From JALCRY01 sp050946575 (lineage in GTDB: Bacteria > Bacillota > Clostridia > Peptostreptococcales > Anaerovoracaceae): DNA of 64,000 nt. The position numbers and the translations under genes were made by a program. The notes beneath the pieces are model-generated. The model ran no database searches. It was not told the origin of the DNA and worked only from the letters and a program-made list of their open reading frames with translations. Shown piece after piece: positions 46,246-54,452 of this stretch. Location: assembly GCA_050946575.1 (NCBI GenBank), contig JBMNVB010000009.1, positions 10,720 through 74,719 of the forward strand, given 5' to 3'. Position 1 is the stretch's first letter, and each line of letters opens with the position of its first letter.

Positions 46246-47540
46246 AAGTCGCGTTCAAGACTCTCGGATGCAAGGTGAATCAGTACGAAACGGAGGCCCT
46301 GAAGGAAAAATTCAGGGCCGCCGGTCATGTTGTGGTAAACGAAAACGATCCTGCGGACATCTATGTCATCAACACATGCACCGTGACAAGCCTCGCCGAC
46401 AGAAAATCAAGGCAGTTCATCAGAAGGGCGAAGCGCATCAATGCGGAGAGCATTGTCGCGGTGACAGGCTGCTACGCGCAGGTGAGTCCGGATGAGATCG
46501 CGGAGATTGACGGCGTCGACATCGTCGCGGGCACGAACGAGAAGATGGATCTTCCGCAGATAATAGCGTCGTATAAAGGCGGGACCGAGGTACTCGTAAC
46601 TGACAGAGACAAGATAACGGACTACGCGGATGCGGGGACCGTTTCGAGTGAAGGTCCGAGGACGAGAGCGTATATAAAGATCGAGGACGGCTGCGACAGA
46701 TTCTGCTCATACTGCGCCGTGCCTTCGGCGAGAGGCCCGGTGAGGAGCCGCCCGGAGGCTGAGATAGTGGACGAAGCGGAAGCCCTGATAGGAAACGGAT
46801 ATAAAGAACTGATCCTGACAGGGATAAACACCGCGCTTTACGGAACGGACAGAGGCGACGGCGCGCTCATGATGGAGCAGCTGCTTGAAAGGCTGGAGGC
46901 GATCCCCGCGGATTTCAGACTGCGCCTGAGCTCAGTGGAGCCGACTGTCATCAATGCGGACTATGTGAAAAAGCTGTTCCGGTTCGAAAAGCTGTGCCAC
47001 TCCATGCATCTTTCCGCCCAGAGCGGGAGCGACCATGTTCTTTCGATGATGGACCGGCGTTACGGCCGGGATGAATATCTTGATATAGTGAGGACCGTAA
47101 GGGCATTCGACCCGTATTACGGGATCAGCACCGACATTATCGCCGGTTTCCCCGGAGAGACGGAAGAGGATTTCGATGAGAGCCTGAGCCTCGTGAGGGA
47201 AGCCGGTTTCTCCAAGGTGCACGCGTTCAGATATTCAAGAAGACGGGGGACGAAGGCGGCCGGATTCGAAGGCCAGGTGCCGCCGGCCGTCAAGAAGGAG
47301 CGCAGCGCGAGACTTATAGAGGAAGGCGCGCTCGCGGCGGAGAGGTTCTTCAGACTGAACGAGGGCAGGACGGAGCGGGTGCTGTTCGAGGAAAAGACGG
47401 AAGAAGGTCTTCTTACGGGCCGCACGGGGAATTTCATTAAAGTCTATGCGGATCCGGAGAGCGCCGAACCCGGAGAGTTCGCCCACGCAGTCCTCGGGGA
47501 ACCGTTCAAAGACGGCATGAGGGCTGTCATTATACCTTGA
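46242..47540 (+). CDS. mtaB: tRNA t6A37 methylthiotransferase MtaB
   Basis: A 432-residue radical SAM methylthiotransferase converting t6A37 to ms2t6A37. N-terminal UPF0004 domain with three cluster Cys (FKTLGCKVNQYETEAL, INTCTVTSLADRKSR, VTGCYAQ), the radical SAM motif DGCDRFCSYCAVPSARGP, and the C-terminal TRAM domain (ERVLFEEKTEEGLLTGRTGNF). The spacing and LGCKVNQYE signature fit MtaB rather than MiaB. Starts by ATGA overlap with the CNNM gene. Confidence 0.93.
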   Translation: MKVAFKTLGCKVNQYETEALKEKFRAAGHVVVNENDPADIYVINTCTVTSLADRKSRQFIRRAKRINAESIVAVTGCYAQVSPDEIAEIDGVDIVAGTNEKMDLPQIIASYKGGTEVLVTDRDKITDYADAGTVSSEGPRTRAYIKIEDGCDRFCSYCAVPSARGPVRSRPEAEIVDEAEALIGNGYKELILTGINTALYGTDRGDGALMMEQLLERLEAIPADFRLRLSSVEPTVINADYVKKLFRFEKLCHSMHLSAQSGSDHVLSMMDRRYGRDEYLDIVRTVRAFDPYYGISTDIIAGFPGETEEDFDESLSLVREAGFSKVHAFRYSRRRGTKAAGFEGQVPPAVKKERSARLIEEGALAAERFFRLNEGRTERVLFEEKTEEGLLTGRTGNFIKVYADPESAEPGEFAHAVLGEPFKDGMRAVIIP

Positions 47541-47598
47541 AAAACGCATTGATGATGATGTAAAATAGGTTAATATAACTTGAAAAGGAGGGACAGAC

Positions 47599-47940
47599 AT
47601 GGGAGATTGTATATTCTGCAGCATTGCGAATAAAGAGATCGAGTCCAAGAAGGTTTATGAGGACGATAAGATCTATTCGTTCCACGATCTTGAGCCGCAG
47701 GCTCCGGTCCATGTGCTGATCATACCGAAGAAGCACATCGAATCGACGGATGCTCTGACGGATGACGATCAGGAGCTCATGGGCTACATGATGTGCAAGG
47801 TAAAGGACATCGCGGAGCTGCTCGGGCTGGAAAACGGGTACAGGGTCGTGATCAACTGCGGAGAGGACGGATTCCAGACAGTGAAGCATCTGCATCTGCA
47901 TTTGCTCGGCAAACGGAAGTTGACATGGCCTCCCGGTTGA
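47599..47940 (+). CDS. hinT: HIT-family nucleotide hydrolase (HinT-like)
   Basis: A 113-residue histidine-triad protein, probably a purine nucleoside phosphoramidase. CIFCSIANKEIESKKVYEDD has the N-terminal C-x2-C; APVHVLIIPKKHIES; and the triad QTVKHLHLHLLGKRKL (H-x-H-x-H). AAGGAGGG precedes the ATG. Its 3' end carries the -35 of the rpsU promoter. Confidence 0.95.
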   Translation: MGDCIFCSIANKEIESKKVYEDDKIYSFHDLEPQAPVHVLIIPKKHIESTDALTDDDQELMGYMMCKVKDIAELLGLENGYRVVINCGEDGFQTVKHLHLHLLGKRKLTWPPG

Positions 47941-47949
47941 TTGTATAAT
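47920..47949 (+). promoter_or_regulatory. Promoter of rpsU
   Basis: TTGACA (47920-47925), 18 bases, TATAAT (47944-47949): both hexamers match consensus. The -35 lies within the hinT coding end. Confidence 0.85.
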
Positions 47950-47996
47950 ATTTAGGCGCTATAGGCATATTAAACTATGTCAGGAGGTGAAAGCGA

Positions 47997-48176
47997 ATGG
48001 CACAGGTGATCGTCAAGGAAAACGAAAGCTTGGAGAGCGCTCTTAAGAGATTCAAACGTTCGTGCGCCAGAGACGGCGTCATGGCGGAAGTCAGGAAGAG
48101 AGAGCACTACGAGAAGCCGAGTGTGAAGAGAAAGAAGAAGTCTGAAGCGGCCAGAAAGAAGGCCAGAAGAAAGTAA
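47997..48176 (+). CDS. rpsU: 30S ribosomal protein S21
   Basis: A 59-residue S21: MAQVIVKENESLESALKRF, then KRSCARDGVMAEVRKREHYE, and a Lys/Arg-rich tail (KRKKKSEAARKKARRK). The Shine-Dalgarno AGGAGGTGA is near perfect, and the promoter is consensus, in keeping with high expression. Followed by yqeY, as is usual in Firmicutes. Confidence 0.97.
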   Translation: MAQVIVKENESLESALKRFKRSCARDGVMAEVRKREHYEKPSVKRKKKSEAARKKARRK

Positions 48177-48209
48177 ACCGGACTTTGCTCAGGATTGGAA
48201 GTGAGCTAA

Positions 48210-48656
48210 TTGACATTAAATGAGAGACTGACCGAAGAGTATAAAAACGCTCTCAGGAGTCACGACGAACTCAGGAAAAGGACTATAAGTTCCGCGAGGG
48301 CCGCTGTTAAGCAGGTCGAGGTGGACGAAAGAAAAGAACTCAGTGATGACGATATCACCGTCATCCTGACAAAGCAGGTCAAAATGAGAAAAGACGCTCT
48401 GCCGGATTTCGAGAAGGCCGGGCGGACCGACTTGCTGAATGCCTATAAAGCCGAAATAGATGTTCTTTCAGAATTCCTTCCGAAGCAGCTCTCGGAAGAA
48501 GAAATAGCAGCCGTCATAAAGGAGACCGCTTCGGGGCTCGGCATTGAAGGCGGAAAGGAAAACATGGGGAAACTCATGGGAGCCGTCATGAAGAAGCTCA
48601 GGGGAAAGGCAGACGGGAACATCGTGAGGAAGAATGTCGAAGAATTTCTTTCATAA
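48210..48656 (+). CDS. yqeY: YqeY/GatB-domain protein
   Basis: A 148-residue helical protein of the YqeY family, resembling the C-terminal tRNA-binding domain of GatB. LNERLTEEYKNALRSHDELRKR, LSDDDITVILTKQVKMRKDALPDFEKAGR, and the family end GKLMGAVMKKLRGKADGNIV are visible. TTG start, with GGAAGTGAG upstream. A tRNA-related role is presumed from the family only. Confidence 0.92.
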   Translation: MTLNERLTEEYKNALRSHDELRKRTISSARAAVKQVEVDERKELSDDDITVILTKQVKMRKDALPDFEKAGRTDLLNAYKAEIDVLSEFLPKQLSEEEIAAVIKETASGLGIEGGKENMGKLMGAVMKKLRGKADGNIVRKNVEEFLS

Positions 48657-48666
48657 AGAAGAACAG

Positions 48667-48695
48667 GCCGCCACGTCTTGTGGCGGCTTCTTTTT
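48667..48695 (+). terminator. Terminator after yqeY
   Basis: GCCGCCAC and GTGGCGGC form an 8-bp perfect stem with loop GTCTT, followed by TTCTTTTT. Confidence 0.9.
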
Positions 48696-48700
48696 ACTGA

Positions 48701-48709
48701 TGATATAAT
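48701..48709 (+). promoter_or_regulatory. Extended -10 promoter of phoH
   Basis: TGATATAAT directly after the yqeY terminator, 38 bases before the phoH TTG start. Confidence 0.65.
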
Positions 48710-48747
48710 AAAGACCGTATTGTGAACTGACGGGGGGAAATTATTTA

Positions 48748-49716
48748 TTGGATAACATTTTGAAAATCACGCTTCGCGATGACGTGGACACGGCGGAGCT
48801 GTTCGGGAACATGGACAAAAATCTCATCACGCTGAAGGATGCGCTCGGAGTGGACATCATGCAGCGCGGCGACGAGCTCGTGATAAGAGGGGAGAACACC
48901 GAACAGGCCGGGAAAGTCATAAACGAGATCATCGCATTGCTTGAGGACGGAGAGCATCTCGATACGCAGAAGCTGAACTACATCATCTCACTCGCGGCAA
49001 AGGGGCTGTCATACAAGGACGGGAATATAGACAGGGATATCATCTGCTACACTCACACCGGAAAGCCTCTGAAGCCGAAGACGATAGGTCAGAAAGGCTA
49101 TGTCGATACTATCAGGAATAAGGATGTCGTGTTCGGCATCGGGCCGGCCGGGACCGGGAAGACATATATCGCGGTCGCGATGGCGGTGACGGCGTTCAAG
49201 AAGAAGCAGGTGCAGAAGATTATCCTGACGAGGCCGGCGGTCGAAGCGGGCGAGAGGCTCGGGTTCCTTCCGGGCGACCTGCAGGAGAAGGTCGATCCCT
49301 ATCTCCGGCCGCTGTACGACGCGCTGTATGACGTGCTCGGCCGCGACAGCACTCTCAGGCTGAAGGAGAAGGAAGTCATAGAGATCTGTCCGCTCGCGTA
49401 TATGAGAGGACGCACGCTCGATAACGCGTTCATCATCCTTGACGAGGCCCAGAACACGACGCGGGAGCAGATGAAGATGGCGCTCACGAGACTCGGGTTC
49501 GGTTCGAGGATGATAGTGACCGGGGACCTCACGCAGATAGACCTGCCGAAGGGAAGAAAGTCAGGGCTCATCGAGGCCTGCCGGGTGCTGAAGAGCGTAA
49601 AGGGCATCGGCTTCTGCTATCTTAAGGATGTCGATGTCGTGCGGCACGAACTCGTGAAGCAGATCGTCAACGCGTACGACCGATACTACAAGACTAATCC
49701 GGAGGACGATGAATGA
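48748..49716 (+). CDS. phoH: PhoH-family ATPase
   Basis: A 322-residue PhoH-like P-loop protein (YbeZ type). An N-terminal KH-like stretch precedes the ATPase: Walker A GIGPAGTGKTYIAVAMAV near residue 130, Walker B AFIILDEAQNTTREQMKMAL, and sensor-like MIVTGDLTQIDLPKGRKSGL. Always found next to ybeY, with which it is thought to act in RNA or ribosome quality control. TTG start; GGGGGG lies upstream. Overlaps ybeY by ATGA. Confidence 0.94.
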   Translation: MDNILKITLRDDVDTAELFGNMDKNLITLKDALGVDIMQRGDELVIRGENTEQAGKVINEIIALLEDGEHLDTQKLNYIISLAAKGLSYKDGNIDRDIICYTHTGKPLKPKTIGQKGYVDTIRNKDVVFGIGPAGTGKTYIAVAMAVTAFKKKQVQKIILTRPAVEAGERLGFLPGDLQEKVDPYLRPLYDALYDVLGRDSTLRLKEKEVIEICPLAYMRGRTLDNAFIILDEAQNTTREQMKMALTRLGFGSRMIVTGDLTQIDLPKGRKSGLIEACRVLKSVKGIGFCYLKDVDVVRHELVKQIVNAYDRYYKTNPEDDE

Positions 49717-50174
49717 TCCTTATTTTCGACGGCGAAAGGGAGATAGACGAGAAGGTCCTGGAAGACATGGAACGCGCAGCGGACCTCTGCCTTGAACGCG
49801 AAGGCGTGAGGGGCGATGACGCCGGGAGCACTGAAGTGAGCGTAACGTTTACGGATCCTCAGACTATCCGCAGGATCAACAGCGAGTACAGAGGAGTGGA
49901 CAGTGTGACTGACGTGCTCTCGTTCCCGCAGTTCGGTTCCGGGGAAGAGATACCGGACGGCGGATATGTGTCGCTCGGGGACGTGGTCATCTGCGGCCGG
50001 CGGGCGGCGGAGCAGGCGGAGGAATACGGGCATTCGCTCGAGCGGGAGCTCGTATATCTGTTCGTGCACAGCATGTGCCATCTGCTCGGGTACGATCACA
50101 TGGAGGCAGAGGAAAAGGCCGCCATGCGCGAAGCGGAAGAAGACATTATGAGAAAACTCGGATTGGAGCGCTGA
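49713..50174 (+). CDS. ybeY: Endoribonuclease YbeY (rRNA maturation)
   Basis: A 153-residue YbeY with the zinc motif FVHSMCHLLGYDHMEAEE (H-x3-H-x5-H) and the upstream RGVDSVTDVLSFPQF and GDVVICGRRAAEQAE blocks. It matures 16S rRNA 3' ends. Translationally coupled to phoH, and one base before cdd. Confidence 0.96.
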   Translation: MILIFDGEREIDEKVLEDMERAADLCLEREGVRGDDAGSTEVSVTFTDPQTIRRINSEYRGVDSVTDVLSFPQFGSGEEIPDGGYVSLGDVVICGRRAAEQAEEYGHSLERELVYLFVHSMCHLLGYDHMEAEEKAAMREAEEDIMRKLGLER

Positions 50175-50175
50175 T

Positions 50176-50547
50176 ATGAAAGAACTTTACAGAGAAGCCA
50201 TGAAGGCGAGGATAAACGCACAGGTCCCGTATTCGAAACTGCATGTGGGCGCGGCGATAAGATGCTCGGACGGCAGCGTGTATACCGGTTGCAATATCGA
50301 GAATTCGTCTTTCGGCGCGACGATATGCGCGGAGCGCACGGCCGCCGTGAAGGCCATAAGCGAGGGACACTGTGATTTCGAGGCGATAGCGATATGCTGC
50401 GATGAAGGCGCGGCGTGGCCGTGCGGGATATGCAGGCAGTTTCTGTATGATTTCGCGCCGGACATGACAGTTATCACGGGGAACGATGAGAACTCACTCG
50501 AATCATATACACTCAGGGAACTGATGCCGAAAGGATGGGAATTTTGA
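50176..50547 (+). CDS. cdd: Cytidine deaminase
   Basis: A 123-residue small tetrameric-type cytidine deaminase. Zinc site: TICAERTAAVKA (C-A-E) and WPCGICRQFLYDFAP (PCGxCRQ). The substrate-side segment is YSKLHVGAAI and GCNIENSSFG. Overlaps era by 13 bases. Confidence 0.96.
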   Translation: MKELYREAMKARINAQVPYSKLHVGAAIRCSDGSVYTGCNIENSSFGATICAERTAAVKAISEGHCDFEAIAICCDEGAAWPCGICRQFLYDFAPDMTVITGNDENSLESYTLRELMPKGWEF

Positions 50548-51431
50548 AGAGCGGATTCATCAGCATTATAGGAAGGCCGAACGTAGGGAAATCAACGCTT
50601 CTCAATGCGATCATCGGAGAAAAGGTCGCGATCACGACCAGCAAGCCGCAGACGACGAGGAACGTCATCCGCGGCATATATACTGACGAGGAAAATGAGA
50701 CGCAGATGGTGTTCATCGACACGCCGGGGATCCACAAGCCGAAAAACAGGCTCGGCGAGTATATGACGGACAGTGCGCTCAATACTTTCGGAGAGGTAGA
50801 CGCAATACTTTTTCTTGTAGACGACCTCATGGAATCAGGGACAGGTGACAGATATTTAGTCGACCTTCTTAAGAAAGTGAAGACGCCGAAATACCTCGTC
50901 ATAAACAAGATGGACCTCATGGCTCCGGACAGGTACGCGAAGATATTCTCCGAGTACGATGAACTCGGCATATTCGAGGATATTTTCGGGGTGTCGGCAT
51001 TGAAGGGCGTGAACATCTCAGATATCACGGACGCTCTCGGAGCGGTAATGCCGGAGGGGCCGATGTACTTCCCGCCGGAAATGATGACCGATTATCCCGA
51101 GAGATTCCTGGTCAGCGAGATAATAAGAGAGAAGACCCTGCTTTATCTGGATGAGGAAGTGCCGCACGGCATTGCCGTAGTCATAGAAAGCTTCGAGGAG
51201 AAGGATGACATCGACAATATCAGCGCAGTCATCTACTGTGAGAAAAAATCGCACAAGGGCATCATAATAGGAAAGGGCGGCAGGAAGCTGAAGGGTATCG
51301 GAAAGGCCGCCCGGCTGGAGGCCGAGGCTCTGCTCGGATGCAAAGTGTATCTTGAGCTCTGGGTCAGGGTAAAGGAAAACTGGCGCGATTCTCAGGCCGC
51401 GATCAGGAATTTCGGATACAGGGATGTGTGA
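50535..51431 (+). CDS. era: GTPase Era
   Basis: A 298-residue Era, a GTPase binding the 16S rRNA 3' end in 30S assembly. G1 IIGRPNVGKSTLLNAI, G2 region PQTTRNVIRGIY, G3 FIDTPGIHKPK, G4 LVINKMDLM, G5 VSALKG, and a C-terminal KH domain (IIIGKGGRKLKGIGKAARLE). ATG 50535 lies inside cdd; a TTG at 50544 is an alternative. Confidence 0.97.
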   Translation: MGILKSGFISIIGRPNVGKSTLLNAIIGEKVAITTSKPQTTRNVIRGIYTDEENETQMVFIDTPGIHKPKNRLGEYMTDSALNTFGEVDAILFLVDDLMESGTGDRYLVDLLKKVKTPKYLVINKMDLMAPDRYAKIFSEYDELGIFEDIFGVSALKGVNISDITDALGAVMPEGPMYFPPEMMTDYPERFLVSEIIREKTLLYLDEEVPHGIAVVIESFEEKDDIDNISAVIYCEKKSHKGIIIGKGGRKLKGIGKAARLEAEALLGCKVYLELWVRVKENWRDSQAAIRNFGYRDV

Positions 51432-52180
51432 TGAGCGGGATCACTGAAGGCATTGTGCTGAGACAAGTGAAGATCCTCGGAGGACGGAAGATGCTGACTG
51501 TGTTCACGCGCGACTTCGGGAAGATCAGCGCCGGCACATATATCGGCGAAAGCGGGAAAAGCAGATCCGCGCTCGCTGTCAGGCCGTTCGTGCTCGGACG
51601 GTACGATGTCCGCGACAGAAACGGTTCCATGTCCATCCGCTCGGCGGAGGTCATAAAGAGTCACTACGGGATCGGACAGGATATAGATAAATTCGCGGAC
51701 TGTTCATACGCGCTTGAGTTCTTATCGAAACTCCTGCAGGAAGATTATCCGATGCCGGAGCTGTTTTCCATTACGGCGGATTTCCTTGACGTGATGGAAG
51801 AGCGGCGCGGCGAGACGGGTACGCTGCTGCTCGCCTACATTGTAAAGGCGCTGGCCGAAGCCGGATATACACCTCAGACAGAGGAATGCGCGTCCTGCGG
51901 AAGGAAGCGGAAAGCGGCCGCATTTTCAGTGCGCGACGGCGGTGTGATATGCGCTGACTGTGCGAAAGAAAAGAACGGACCGGGTTCGTTGATTTACGAG
52001 GTCGATTTTGGTATAGTAGATATATTGAAATACTTTTTGGAAACACCGATGCAGGATTTCAGAAAACTAAGTCTGGGCAGTCACGAACTGACCGAACTCG
52101 GACGGATCATGAAGGAGTATTCGGCATATTATCTCGATATCGGGAAACTGAGAAGCGAAAGCTTCTTCGGAGATATATGA
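51431..52180 (+). CDS. recO: DNA repair protein RecO
   Basis: A 249-residue RecO mediating RecA loading. N-terminal OB fold (GITEGIVLRQVKILGGRKML), helical middle, and the zinc knuckle CASCGRKRKAAAF with VICADCAKE. ATG 51431 overlaps the era stop by one base; an upstream GTG 51428 is also in frame. Usual position behind era. Confidence 0.93.
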   Translation: MSGITEGIVLRQVKILGGRKMLTVFTRDFGKISAGTYIGESGKSRSALAVRPFVLGRYDVRDRNGSMSIRSAEVIKSHYGIGQDIDKFADCSYALEFLSKLLQEDYPMPELFSITADFLDVMEERRGETGTLLLAYIVKALAEAGYTPQTEECASCGRKRKAAAFSVRDGGVICADCAKEKNGPGSLIYEVDFGIVDILKYFLETPMQDFRKLSLGSHELTELGRIMKEYSAYYLDIGKLRSESFFGDI

Positions 52181-52202
52181 TACGTACTAAGGAGGTAGTA
52201 CC

Positions 52203-52997
52203 ATGGAAATCACATTAGAGAAAATCGAACTGGTGAAGGACAGGACCGGAGTGACATACAAAGAAGCGAAGGAGGCTCTGGAAGCGTCTGACGGGAGCGT
52301 GGTGGATGCTATCATAAGTATCGAGGAAAATATAGACGGCGGAGTCAGCGGAAACGCGGGCGCCCAGGGTGCGGCGCTGGTGAACGCTATCGGAGAAGCC
52401 GTAAAGAAGGGGAATGTCGCGAAGATCGTTGTGAAGAACCAGGATGATGATATCCTGCTGAACATTCCAGTTAACGCGGGGATCATCGGCGCGATCGTAG
52501 CGCCGTGGGGCGTTGTCGCCGGCATTATCGCTTCGTTCGGATTCAAATGCGTGGTCGAGATTGTGAAGGACGACGGTACGATCGTGGACGTGAGCCGCAC
52601 TGTTAACGAGAAGATAGATGAGGGCGTGGAAAAGGGCTCCGAAATAGCAGGCTCTCTGAAGGAAAAGGGATCGCAGATCTACAGCGACATCATCAGCGGA
52701 GATGCCAGAGAGAAGGCGCAGAATTTCGCGAATGACGCGAAAGACAAATTCGACAGCAGGACCGGCGAGTTCAGGGACAAGGCCGAAGACTTCGCGAACG
52801 AAGCCGGAGGCAGATTCGACGATATCGCCGGCGGCATCAAAGACGCCGCTGACGAGATAAAGGACAGGGCAAAGGAAGCGGCGGACGGACTTAAGGAAAA
52901 TGCCGGAGAGCAGGTGGATGATCTTAAGGAAGACGCCGAAAAGGCCGGTGAAGAGACAGAGGAAAATGTCGAAAATCTGGAAGACGACGACAAATAA
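52203..52997 (+). CDS. DUF4342 protein: UBA/TS-N-like N-terminus, hydrophobic hairpin, LEA-like amphipathic tail
   Basis: A 264-residue protein. Residues 1-45 (EKIELVKDRTGVTYKEAKEA, ALEASDGSVVDAIISIEE) look like the UBA/TS-N fold of EF-Ts and NAC. A DUF4342-like domain follows (about 70-135) with hydrophobic NAGIIGAIVAPWGVVAGIIA. From about 145 the chain is charged and made of repeated amphipathic helices rich in Lys, Asp, Glu and Ala (KAQNFANDAKDKFDSRTGEF, FRDKAEDFANEAGGRFDDIA), like LEA or apolipoprotein repeats. A strong AAGGAGGT precedes the ATG. It sits between recO and glyS. Function unknown; envelope-stress or membrane-lining roles are guesses. Confidence 0.75.
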   Translation: MEITLEKIELVKDRTGVTYKEAKEALEASDGSVVDAIISIEENIDGGVSGNAGAQGAALVNAIGEAVKKGNVAKIVVKNQDDDILLNIPVNAGIIGAIVAPWGVVAGIIASFGFKCVVEIVKDDGTIVDVSRTVNEKIDEGVEKGSEIAGSLKEKGSQIYSDIISGDAREKAQNFANDAKDKFDSRTGEFRDKAEDFANEAGGRFDDIAGGIKDAADEIKDRAKEAADGLKENAGEQVDDLKEDAEKAGEETEENVENLEDDDK

Positions 52998-53023
52998 TAC
53001 AAGAAGGGACAAATCAGAAGAAT

Positions 53024-54427
53024 ATGAGCAGTGAAGTAACAATGGACGCTGTCGTTGCTCTTGCGAAGAACCGGGGATATGTATTCCCCGGCTCTGAAAT
53101 CTACGGCGGTCTCGCAAACAGCTGGGACTTCGGCCCTCTGGGCGTGGAATTCTGCAAGAACATCAAAGATGCGTGGTGGAATCATTTCATACGCGGCATG
53201 AAGTACAACGTCGGTATCGACGCATCGATACTGATGAACCCGAAAACGTGGGAAGCGTCAGGGCACGTAGGCGGATTTTCGGATCCTCTCATCGACTGCA
53301 GGAACTGCAAGTCGAGGCACAGAGCGGACAAACTGATCGAGGAATTCGTCAAGAAGACGAAGGGCGAGGAGATCATTGTCGACGGATGGGAAAACGAAAG
53401 GCTCGAGCAGTTCATAAAGGATAACGGAGTAGTGTGTCCGAACTGCGGAAAGAGCGATTTCACCGGAATAAGACAGTTCAATCTCATGTACAAGACGTAT
53501 CAGGGCGTCACGGAAGACAGCTCGGCCGAGATATATCTCCGTCCGGAGACGGCTCAGGGCATTTTCGTGAATTTCAAGAATGTCCAGAGGACATCGAGAA
53601 AGAAGCTGCCGTTCGGCATCGGACAGATAGGCAAGGCGTTCAGAAACGAGATCACACCCGGGAACTTCATATTCAGGACGAGGGAATTCGAGCAGATGGA
53701 GATCGAATTCTTCTGCAAGCCGGGGACGGATCTCGAATGGCATCAGTTCTGGAAAGACGAGTGCAGGAATTTCCTGCTTTCTCTCGGCATGAAGGAAGAG
53801 AACATCAGACTGAGAGACCATCAGCCTGAAGAACTGTCGCATTACAGCACTGCCACGACAGACATAGAGTATAAATACCCGTTCGGATGGGGCGAACTCT
53901 GGGGGATCGCGGACAGGACGGATTTCGACCTCAGGCAGCACCAGACATATTCCGGCGAGGATATGACTTACCTCGAGCCTGATACGGGAGAACGCTACAT
54001 ACCGTACTGCATCGAGCCGTCGGTCGGCGTGGGAAGAGCGGCGCTCGCGTTCCTCATCGACGCGTACGATGTGGAGACAGTGAAGGACGCGAAGGGGAAG
54101 GAAGACACGAGAGTCGTGCTCCGGCTGCATCCCGCGCTCGCTCCTGTCAAGGCCGCGGTACTGCCGCTTTCGAAGAAACTTTCGGATCAGGCGGCGCCTG
54201 TATATGAAGAGCTCAGCAAATATTTCAATGTCGACTACGACGAGGCCGGTTCCATCGGAAAGAGGTACCGCAGAGAAGACGAGGCAGGAACGCCTTTCTG
54301 CATCTGCGTCGATTTCGACACACAGGAGGACGGCTGCGTAACTGTAAGAGACAGAGATACCATGGAGCAGGTGAGGATTCCTGTTCAGGATGTTAGATCA
54401 TACATCGAAGAAAGACTTGCGTTTTAA
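53024..54427 (+). CDS. glyS: Glycyl-tRNA synthetase (single-chain, alpha2 type)
   Basis: A 467-residue class II GlyRS of the homodimeric kind, not the alpha2beta2 GlyQ/GlyS pair. NRGYVFPGSEIYGGLANSWD, a zinc-type Cys set (CRNCKSRHRAD, VCPNCGKSDF), motif 2 IGKAFRNEITPGNFIFRTRE, motif 3 PSVGVGRAALAFLIDAY, and the C-terminal anticodon domain. No T-box leader is visible upstream; only 26 bases separate it from the DUF4342 gene. Confidence 0.96.
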   Translation: MSSEVTMDAVVALAKNRGYVFPGSEIYGGLANSWDFGPLGVEFCKNIKDAWWNHFIRGMKYNVGIDASILMNPKTWEASGHVGGFSDPLIDCRNCKSRHRADKLIEEFVKKTKGEEIIVDGWENERLEQFIKDNGVVCPNCGKSDFTGIRQFNLMYKTYQGVTEDSSAEIYLRPETAQGIFVNFKNVQRTSRKKLPFGIGQIGKAFRNEITPGNFIFRTREFEQMEIEFFCKPGTDLEWHQFWKDECRNFLLSLGMKEENIRLRDHQPEELSHYSTATTDIEYKYPFGWGELWGIADRTDFDLRQHQTYSGEDMTYLEPDTGERYIPYCIEPSVGVGRAALAFLIDAYDVETVKDAKGKEDTRVVLRLHPALAPVKAAVLPLSKKLSDQAAPVYEELSKYFNVDYDEAGSIGKRYRREDEAGTPFCICVDFDTQEDGCVTVRDRDTMEQVRIPVQDVRSYIEERLAF

Positions 54428-54452
54428 CATTGATGTGAGATGACGGATTGAT

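Noticed and set aside
32080..53030. T-box riboswitches before hisS, aspS, leuS and glyS
   Set aside because: These genes sit within 26 bases or less of the preceding gene, or overlap it; no room for a T-box leader and no matching elements were seen.
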